Origin: an uncultured bacterium
Lineage (GTDB): Bacteria > Vulcanimicrobiota > Xenobia > Xenobiales > Xenobiaceae
Direction: 5' to 3'
NCBI GenBank assembly: GCA_934621605.1
Contig: CAKTUZ010000027.1
Span: forward strand, 1 to 36,082
DNA length: 36,082 bases
Part shown: piece after piece, positions 14,931 to 21,690 of the stretch
How the letters are laid out: the number at the start of each line of letters is the position of its first letter
Position numbering within the stretch: position 1 is the stretch's first letter
Translations under genes and position numbers: made by a program
Notes under the pieces: generated by a model
Databases searched by the model: none
Told to the model about the DNA's origin: nothing
The model's input: the letters and a program-made list of their open reading frames with translations, nothing else

Positions 14931-17744
14931 CTACTCTGCCTTATCGCCGAAAATCACAAGATCAATGACTTCCTCAGCGCGTTTAACAAAATGGAAGACC
15001 ATCTGACTGCGTATATCTTCGGGTATTTCTTGAAGATGGCGCTTATTTTCCTCCGGCAAAATAACTTCACGTATGCCAGAATTAAAAGCGGCCAAAACTT
15101 TCTCTTTGACTCCCCCTATAGCCATAACTCGACCTGTAAGAGTTATTTCGCCAGTCATAGCCAAATCTTGGCGAGCCGGTTTATGCAAAGCCGCAGAAAT
15201 AAAGGCGCTAGCCAAAGTAATGCCGGCAGAAGGGCCGTCCTTGGGGATAGCTCCTTCCGGTACATGAACATGAATATCATTTTTATAATAGTCGAACTCA
15301 ATACCCTGTGCGTTTAAGAAGCCACGAGCCCAAGTAATAGCCGTTTTAGCTGACTCTTTCATAACTTGGCCTAAATTACCAGTCAAGGTAACTCTACCTT
15401 TGCCAGGAATAATATTGGTCTCTATAGTCAGTATTTCGCCTCCGACTTGGGTCCAAGATAAACCTTGGACACAACCGGGACCGGGATCAGGATCGATTTT
15501 ATCGGCTTCAGAATAAGGAGCTACACCTAAGAATTCACGTACATCATCAACAGTTAAAGTTCTAAACTTCGTACGGGGACGACGTGATTCGGTAATTTTG
15601 CGAGCGACTTTGCGACACAAACTGGCAATTTCACGCTCTAAACCACGCACACCAGCCTCTCTAGTATATTCCTTGATTACACAATGCAATGCTTCATCAG
15701 TAAGATTAAACAGTTTGCTATTCAAACCGTTTTCTTCACGCTGACGAGGCAGCAAGAATCCTTTAGCGATTTCCATCTTTTCTTCTAAAGTGTAACCAGA
15801 TAAACGGATAATTTCCATACGATCTCGCAAAGCGGGAGGAATAGTATCTAAAACATTAGCCGTCATAATAAACATTACTGAAGACAAATCAACAGGGATT
15901 CCATAGTAATTATCTTTAAATTCACTATTTTGCTCAGGATCCAAAGCTTCCAGCAACGCCGCCGAAGGATCGCCTCGATAATCAGCTCCCAATTTATCTA
16001 TTTCATCCAACATAATAACCGGATTGCTAGAGCCGACATTACACATAGCTTGCACAATGCGTCCAGGCATAGAACCTATATAGGTACTGCGATGGCCGCG
16101 AATCTCAGCTTCATCACGTACACCACCCAAAGAAGTACGATTGAACTTACGCCCCATGGTGTGGGCAATAGATCGCCCTAAAGAAGTTTTACCGACACCT
16201 GGCGGACCCACAAAACAAAGTATAGAGCCGCGATGGTTTTCCTTTAACTTACGTACGGATAAAAACTCCAATATACGCTCTTTTACTTCTTTTAATCCAT
16301 AATGTTCTTCATCTAAGATAGACGCTGCTTTTTTCAGGTCCAAACTGTCTTTGGTAAACTTATTCCAAGGAAATTGCAATAAACGATCTACGTAGGTATA
16401 GATCATATTGTAGTCTGGAGAGGCAGAAGACATACGGCTCAAACGTTTAACTTCTTTGTTGGCATGTTCGGCAACTTCTTTGGGCATACCGCTGGATTCA
16501 ATACCTTCTTTAAGCCTCTGAACATCGGCATCTTCATCAACACCGTCGCCCAATTCTTCTTGAATAGCTTTAAGTTGCTGGCGCAAGAAATACTCTTTAT
16601 GCCCCTTAACCATCTCCATTTCTGCTTTGTTTTGGATCTTATTTTCTATTTTAAGAATTTCGATCTCTTTGGAAAGCAAAAGAGAAACTTTATGTAAACG
16701 AGCGCAAACGTCATCAATATCTAAAACAGATTGTTTTTCTTTGGTACTGAGCCCTAAGTTGGCAGCAACCAAATCGGCGATTTGCCCAGGATTATGGACA
16801 CTGGACATAGCCATAACTAATTCGGGGGAGATATGAGAACTCAAAGAAGCTACCTGGCGAAACTGGTGAGCAATAACCTGCACAGCGGCTTCGGTTTCCG
16901 AACTGTCACTATTGATATCATTGACTACTTCCAAAAGAACCTTAGCGAATGGCTTGCGAGCAGTAATCTTTTTCACTCTGGCTCTAGCAATACCGTGCAA
17001 AACCAAACGGAAGCTACCATTGCCCAAACGCAAGGCCTGAACAGGTGCACAAATGCAACCAGTCTTGTACAAAGTAGTTTTAGTTACATTAACTTGATCA
17101 CTCTTGCGCTTAGTAATTAAAAATAAGGGTACATCTTTATCAAGAGCGTACTCCACCGCTTTTATAGCTCCCTCAGTTTCTATAGAAACCGGCAAAATAA
17201 CGTTAGGGAAGACAACTAACTCAGGAATGGGCAGCATCACCAATTCTTGGGACTCAAAAAGGGAAAAACGCTGCTTTCTACGTTTGGCATCAAGCTCTTC
17301 ATTATTCTTTTCTTGCTCTGATTCGGAAGCATTACCCTTAGGAGTAACAATTTCAAAGTTAGCAGGAATGTCAACAGTTTCATGCGCCTCTTCTTTATGC
17401 TGCTCGGCGTTTTTTTCGGTCATGCGTTTTTGCCAATCATTGATAATAGTCTCTGTCAATCGCTCCAAAGCATTAGGTTCTTCAGGAGCATCACTATCAA
17501 CAAACACAAAAGATTCGTCGGTACCAGGTTCTTGTTCAGAGCCGGTATCTTCATGAGCTGGCGCAACTTGAACTATCTCTGATGACAAAGCTGTATGTAC
17601 ACCAGATAACTTTTCTTTTGGGAAATTCTCTTCAACAGAGGCCGAAGTTTCTTCAGAAAGATGTGTAACAGAAGTACTATTGTCTTTTTCGTTATTTATG
17701 TCTTTTTCAGATAATTCTTGATTATTTTTCTCGTTTTCGGTCAT
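14931..17744 (-). CDS. lon: ATP-dependent Lon protease with acidic N-terminal extension
   Basis: A 937-aa protein: an acidic, Glu-rich disordered extension (about 1-160), a LON N-domain beginning at MLPIPELVVFPN, the AAA+ module with Walker A GPPGVGKT (513-520) and Walker B VIMLDEIDK, and the C-terminal protease domain with the catalytic dyad S839 (DGPSAG) and K882 (GGVKEK). Lon degrades misfolded and regulatory proteins in the cytoplasm. ATG 17744 is chosen because AGGG lies 6 nt upstream. The in-frame TTG at 17789 adds 15 residues. The extension of about 150 residues makes it longer than the typical 780-820 aa. Confidence 0.96.
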   Translation of the reverse strand: MTENEKNNQELSEKDINNEKDNSTSVTHLSEETSASVEENFPKEKLSGVHTALSSEIVQVAPAHEDTGSEQEPGTDESFVFVDSDAPEEPNALERLTETIINDWQKRMTEKNAEQHKEEAHETVDIPANFEIVTPKGNASESEQEKNNEELDAKRRKQRFSLFESQELVMLPIPELVVFPNVILPVSIETEGAIKAVEYALDKDVPLFLITKRKSDQVNVTKTTLYKTGCICAPVQALRLGNGSFRLVLHGIARARVKKITARKPFAKVLLEVVNDINSDSSETEAAVQVIAHQFRQVASLSSHISPELVMAMSSVHNPGQIADLVAANLGLSTKEKQSVLDIDDVCARLHKVSLLLSKEIEILKIENKIQNKAEMEMVKGHKEYFLRQQLKAIQEELGDGVDEDADVQRLKEGIESSGMPKEVAEHANKEVKRLSRMSSASPDYNMIYTYVDRLLQFPWNKFTKDSLDLKKAASILDEEHYGLKEVKERILEFLSVRKLKENHRGSILCFVGPPGVGKTSLGRSIAHTMGRKFNRTSLGGVRDEAEIRGHRSTYIGSMPGRIVQAMCNVGSSNPVIMLDEIDKLGADYRGDPSAALLEALDPEQNSEFKDNYYGIPVDLSSVMFIMTANVLDTIPPALRDRMEIIRLSGYTLEEKMEIAKGFLLPRQREENGLNSKLFNLTDEALHCVIKEYTREAGVRGLEREIASLCRKVARKITESRRPRTKFRTLTVDDVREFLGVAPYSEADKIDPDPGPGCVQGLSWTQVGGEILTIETNIIPGKGRVTLTGNLGQVMKESAKTAITWARGFLNAQGIEFDYYKNDIHVHVPEGAIPKDGPSAGITLASAFISAALHKPARQDLAMTGEITLTGRVMAIGGVKEKVLAAFNSGIREVILPEENKRHLQEIPEDIRSQMVFHFVKRAEEVIDLVIFGDKAE

Positions 17745-17882
17745 GGTTTGCCCTGTTTCTATGCCTATAAAAGGCCTTCCTTTTTTCAAATTGAGCTTAT
17801 TAAACGGTTGCCTATTCCTTAGCCGTTAGGTTAATAAGCATCTCAAGCTGACCATTTTTCAGGTCAAATATTTATTTTTCAA

Positions 17883-19286
17883 TTATAACTGCACATCTTT
17901 GAGCGCCATTCTAAGCATTACTTGCGAAGCCCAAGCACTTATAAACCGACATGGCAAAGACGGCTTAGGTTCACTGTATGCACAAAAATGCCAATTAGGG
18001 CAGCGACGACATTTATTTTTTAACCAGGAGCGGCCCTGACAATTTTGTAAAACAATTTGCATACTTTCAGAACGCGGAATTTCTCCTCTTAAATCCTGGA
18101 GCCAACGAGTGAAAGGGAATATGGTTAAATTTTTATTTAATTTATAATCAGTCATACTAAGTTCTAAACCTTTGAGTAAAGCATTATCCAATTCAGCTGA
18201 ATTCGCTTCCAATAGCCAATCAGCCAGACTAAAGCCAAAGGCGCTACAACCCGATTGCACAAACAGCGACCAAATTTTCTCTAATTGTTCGGTTTCTTCT
18301 ATATATACAACAGGTAATACAGAAATACCGACCATGGGGAAATAACCACAATGCCCTTCAGATAAGCCAAAATTCTTTCTAGCGGTATCAAAAAGCATGG
18401 TGGCCACTTCGGCTGCTTCATCCAGGCGAGGAGCGATTATGGGCTTTTCCCTAAAGCAACCGGAAAATGCCGAAGCTTCCTTCTCTAAAAGTTTGCTAAA
18501 AGGAAAGCGCCAAATAATTTCCGCATTTAATATATGTAATCGACACCACAACTTACCCAAAGTCGAAAGCCTATCCCAAGTACACAATCTGCTAGACGAT
18601 GCACATCCCTGACAATAATTAACAAAATCGGCCCCTTTGGGTAATTCCTTGCTATCTAAGACTATACTGAAAAGAGCCGTATCACTCCTAAATTCATTTT
18701 TTATTTGTTCACAACTGCAACTTTGCTGCCATTGTTCCAGCAAACTGTCTATAAATTGACCATGTTTTCCCCAAACAATATTTTTTAAATAGAATAAAGG
18801 TTTTGTTCTTTGGGCAGATAAATCGGTGGAAGCAAACTTGTCAAGTTGGGCCCATCCTCTATCAAACCATTTTTTCTGCTCATCATCGGAACAATATTCG
18901 CTAAGCTCGGCGGCATCAAAAGTAACTCTAGATGAAAAACAGAACTCCATAGGATCTAGATAAGTACTCGAAGCCCGAATATCAGACTTGCTTCCAGATA
19001 CTCCCGCCACTTTAATAAATCCGCTTTGAAGCAGGTCTTCCAACAGCTCACAACCGCACTTAAAATCCAGGCCCAATTTTTCAATAATCTGAACACAGTT
19101 ATCCAGTCCATTACAAGCCATGTAAACAGCTTTTTTCCAAGGAGTAAAAAGTGATCTCCTTCCGCTATCAAGTTCAACAGCTAAAGCAGTATCAGCATAT
19201 TTAAAAATCCGCACATTTTCCGATTTGACAAAGACACTCTGTTCCAGACGATTTGTGGCAACTCCGGTTGGCTCAATTTGCTTCAT
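17883..19286 (-). CDS. PqqD/SPASM-like protein lacking the radical SAM cysteine motif
   Basis: A 467-aa protein from ATG 19286. An in-frame TTG at 19361 would add 25 residues. No family is recognised with certainty. Residues about 20-95 look like a PqqD/RRE winged helix: a two-strand start, then helices ending LLEDLLQSGFIKV. The C-terminus (about 410-450) has a SPASM-like cysteine pattern in which a single Cys is followed by CRRC, HFC and a final PCRF. The middle has scattered cysteines (SCSC, CQGC) but no CX3CX2C and no GGEP. It is divergently transcribed from a radical SAM gene 167 bp away. Interpretation: a degenerate radical SAM/SPASM maturase or a leader-binding partner protein. Confidence 0.55.
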   Translation of the reverse strand: MKQIEPTGVATNRLEQSVFVKSENVRIFKYADTALAVELDSGRRSLFTPWKKAVYMACNGLDNCVQIIEKLGLDFKCGCELLEDLLQSGFIKVAGVSGSKSDIRASSTYLDPMEFCFSSRVTFDAAELSEYCSDDEQKKWFDRGWAQLDKFASTDLSAQRTKPLFYLKNIVWGKHGQFIDSLLEQWQQSCSCEQIKNEFRSDTALFSIVLDSKELPKGADFVNYCQGCASSSRLCTWDRLSTLGKLWCRLHILNAEIIWRFPFSKLLEKEASAFSGCFREKPIIAPRLDEAAEVATMLFDTARKNFGLSEGHCGYFPMVGISVLPVVYIEETEQLEKIWSLFVQSGCSAFGFSLADWLLEANSAELDNALLKGLELSMTDYKLNKNLTIFPFTRWLQDLRGEIPRSESMQIVLQNCQGRSWLKNKCRRCPNWHFCAYSEPKPSLPCRFISAWASQVMLRMALKDVQL

Positions 19287-19453
19287 ACAAAAAAAACTGC
19301 CCTTTATACTTATTCTTAATTTATAATAAAATTTCCGCGCCTGGGCGCAGTTTCGCCTCAATTTCCGCTATTCCCGTTCCATTGAATCCCAAAGGACATT
19401 CTTAACGCCTCTGTGAGCAGGGGAACTAAGAAGCCCAGTATAAGAAACTTTTT

Positions 19454-20452
19454 ATGACTGTAATAGACTTAAAAGTAGGTTATTCTTGTAATGATGCCTG
19501 CATACATTGCGTAGTTGACGATTTCCGTGACGCTTTACGAAATAAACATATGAAGCAAGATAAAACTTTCACGGAAATTGCCCAAGAGATGCGAGAAGCC
19601 AGAGAGCGCGGCGATATATTAGTTATTACCGGAGGTGAACCCACTATCCGCCCGGATTTTTGGGATATAGTAAAATTAGCTAAACAATTAGGCTATAAAA
19701 TTATGCTACAAAGCAACGGCCGAGCCTTTGCTAAAGCAGATTTCGCTCAACACTTAATCGACTGCCGAGGAATTATCAATTTTTGTATTGCTCTGCATGG
19801 TCCCAACGCTCAAATTCATGATCGAATCACTCAAAGAGACGGCTCGTACGAAGAAACTATCCAAGGTCTCAAAAACATTCATCAATTGGGCTTTAACTTT
19901 GGAGGTAAAATTGTTATTTCACGTCAAAATTTTCAAGTACTACCAACTATAGCCGAAAGATTTGCCCAATTACAAGCTTCTTCGGTAGATATTGCTTTTC
20001 CCCATGCTCAAGGACGCGCTTCAAAGATGTGGGAACAAGTAGTACCTCGCTATAAAGAAATCAGTGATTACGTAAAACAAGCGGCTCAGTATTTACTGAA
20101 TAAAAAAATAAATGTACGTTTGGAAACCTTCCCTTTCTGCACCATACCAGGCTATGAAAATTTGGTTAGTGAAATCTTTCAACAGACTCAAGCTTATGCA
20201 GAGATAAATCAATACGGATCTGATTACGGCGCTTCTAATTGGTCGGAGCTACGACCTAAGATTAAAGAAAAATTCGCTCCTTGTCTCTCTTGCCGTTTCA
20301 ATTTGATATGCGAAGGCCCTTGGAATGAATATGCTAACCGTTACGGAGGAGGAGAGTTTAAGCCTGTTTATGGAGAAAGGGTCAATGACGTGCGCCAAGT
20401 AGCCAATCTAAATTTCCGAAATCAATTTGTCTTGGCCGGCAAATTAATCTAA
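19454..20452 (+). CDS. Radical SAM protein with C-terminal Cys cluster
   Basis: A 332-aa radical SAM enzyme. The cluster motif CX3CX2C is at C12, C16 and C19 (SCNDACIHC), and the SAM-binding GGEP is at 60-63. A MoaA-like (beta/alpha) barrel follows with the LQSNGR strand. Near the C-terminus CLSC...CEGPW(x)EY provides cysteines for a probable auxiliary Fe-S cluster. There is no N-terminal PqqD domain. ATG 19454 has no clear ribosome binding site. The substrate is unknown. Its neighbours are a divergent PqqD/SPASM-like protein and a downstream structured RNA plus C39-like peptidase, which favours peptide or protein maturation. Confidence 0.85.
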   Translation: MTVIDLKVGYSCNDACIHCVVDDFRDALRNKHMKQDKTFTEIAQEMREARERGDILVITGGEPTIRPDFWDIVKLAKQLGYKIMLQSNGRAFAKADFAQHLIDCRGIINFCIALHGPNAQIHDRITQRDGSYEETIQGLKNIHQLGFNFGGKIVISRQNFQVLPTIAERFAQLQASSVDIAFPHAQGRASKMWEQVVPRYKEISDYVKQAAQYLLNKKINVRLETFPFCTIPGYENLVSEIFQQTQAYAEINQYGSDYGASNWSELRPKIKEKFAPCLSCRFNLICEGPWNEYANRYGGGEFKPVYGERVNDVRQVANLNFRNQFVLAGKLI

Positions 20453-20583
20453 AAGCTGATAGTGGTCTGATTTCAGGCAGCTATTCGGCCCTTAATGTTA
20501 ATTTTAATTTAATATATGAGCACGTTTCTACTTGACAAAATAGAGTAAAATACTTACGTACAATGGCGGTTTTTTTTAACTTA

Positions 20584-20831
20584 ATACGGTGAGAATTCTC
20601 CACCTCTATAGGTGAGAGACGAAACCGTATCCACCAAGTTTGTGCGAGCAATTGAAGGTAGGCAATATTTTTGCCTAATATTACAATTAGATAATTACCG
20701 TAAATCATACGGAAAGTTACGCCTGTGAAGAAAGCATAAGACTTTATACTTTTAGGTATAAAGCGATTTTCATAGAAACAGGAAGCCCCCACTTAGACCA
20801 CCGATAGGCATTAGGTGGAGGTTATGTTCAC
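20584..20831 (+). ncRNA. Highly structured 5' leader or ncRNA, with IS200/IS605-right-end-like 3' hairpin
   Basis: Successive hairpins fill this stretch. ATACGGT/ACCGTAT (20584-20590 and 20624-20630) encloses CACC/GGTG. TAGGCAA/TTGCCTA is at 20659-20677 and CCGTA/TACGG at 20698-20712. CCTGT/ACAGG (20722-20726 and 20778-20782) encloses an 8-bp stem at 20742-20763. A final stem pairs 20786-20796 with 20811-20821. The final segment (AGGAAGCCCCCAC ... GTGGAGG ... GTTCAC) has the form of right ends of IS200/IS605 TnpB elements and their omegaRNAs. No tnpB lies upstream. The region ends 3 bp before the AGGAGG of the next gene. It could be a riboswitch-like leader, a solo omegaRNA-like remnant or an independent sRNA. 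A TTGACA at 20532 lacks a clear -10. Confidence 0.55.
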
Positions 20832-20833
20832 TT

Positions 20834-20839
20834 AGGAGG
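20834..20839 (+). promoter_or_regulatory. Ribosome binding site deciding the start at 20847
   Basis: A perfect AGGAGG, 7 nt before ATG 20847. An upstream in-frame TTG at 20841 would be only 1 nt away. It lies just downstream of the last leader hairpin, so the folded leader could influence its access. Confidence 0.8.
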
Positions 20840-20846
20840 GTTGTTT

Positions 20847-21599
20847 ATGCTCAATAACATTCAGCAAGCAATGAATCGTATAGAGCAAATTGAGAAACGT
20901 CTGGATAAAGAGCCAGAGGTAAATTCACTCGCCTTTTCTCAAATGTTTGAACGGGTGAATAAGGCTCCTGTGCCCCAAGCTCTCGCTCAGCCTCAAGCTC
21001 CTGTCAATTTAAATGACATTCAAGGCGTAAATCCTCAATTATGGAGCTTAATGAATAGTCAAAATACCGGCGTTATCGATCCTTCGAACTTTGGCAATGC
21101 TAAAGTTGGTGAGATGGGAGTAAAGCCCTTAGCGCAAAATACTTCGGTCTCTTGCGGTCAAACCAGTGTAGCTATGGCTGTAAATGCTCTTACCGGTCAA
21201 AACTTAACAGATTATGATATTAACAATAAGTATGGTTTTGAACTTCTTAACGCTTTGAATTCTGAGTGCGGAAAAGCCGGCTATAATTGGAAAGACGGTG
21301 GCGACCTTAATGCCGGTTCTTGGGAACTTATCGATCATAAAGTTAATCAGGAAAAAACCCCTGTTATTGTAGCTTTGAACGGCCCAGAGTTTTCTCCCTC
21401 CGGTCGAGGTCATATCGTCACTATTGTCAAAACCGAAGGTGATACCGTCACCATAGCTGATCCGGCTACCGGAGAGTTACGTACTACCACTAAGCAAGCT
21501 ATGAATACGGCTCCTCAACATCCAGATGGTAACTTCGTTTTCTATGCTAACAGGATCGAAGCCCCTCAAAGCGATATTTACATGGCTTCCGCTCAATAG
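20847..21599 (+). CDS. C39-like papain-fold cysteine peptidase
   Basis: A 250-aa protein with no signal peptide. Residues 1-40 form a probable amphipathic or coiled-coil helix (NNIQQAMNRIEQIEKRL). A linker rich in Pro, Gln and Ala follows (40-90), then a Peptidase_C39-like domain. The triad reads as C103 (SVSCGQTSVAM, with Q97 as oxyanion residue), H189 (GRGHIV) and D205 (IADPATGE). The family cleaves peptides, including double-glycine leaders in some bacteriocin exporters, but many stand-alone members are uncharacterised. No ABC transporter is adjacent. The unusually structured leader and the nearby radical SAM gene make a maturation role attractive but unproven. Confidence 0.75.
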   Translation: MLNNIQQAMNRIEQIEKRLDKEPEVNSLAFSQMFERVNKAPVPQALAQPQAPVNLNDIQGVNPQLWSLMNSQNTGVIDPSNFGNAKVGEMGVKPLAQNTSVSCGQTSVAMAVNALTGQNLTDYDINNKYGFELLNALNSECGKAGYNWKDGGDLNAGSWELIDHKVNQEKTPVIVALNGPEFSPSGRGHIVTIVKTEGDTVTIADPATGELRTTTKQAMNTAPQHPDGNFVFYANRIEAPQSDIYMASAQ

Positions 21600-21630
21600 A
21601 TTCCTAGTTATATCAAAACCTACATATACG

Positions 21631-21668
21631 ATAAAGCCTCCCGAAATTGTCAATTTGGGGGGCTTTAT
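21631..21668. terminator. Bidirectional terminator between convergent genes
   Basis: A 12-bp stem ATAAAGCCTCCC/GGGGGGCTTTAT (one G-T pair), continued by AAATT/AATTT around a 3-nt loop. It lies between the stops of the C39-like gene (21599) and the minus-strand ligase-like gene (21691). T-runs outside the stem are short, but the stem itself ends in A/T. Confidence 0.8.
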
Positions 21669-21690
21669 TGTATATAAAAAAAATATATTT

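Noticed and set aside
20459..20484. Terminator after the radical SAM gene
   Set aside because: The hairpin GTCTG/CAGGC is short and has no T-run after it.
20481..20792. 103-aa minus-strand ORF
   Set aside because: It lies on the complement of the structured leader, has no recognisable domain, and its reading frame follows the hairpins.
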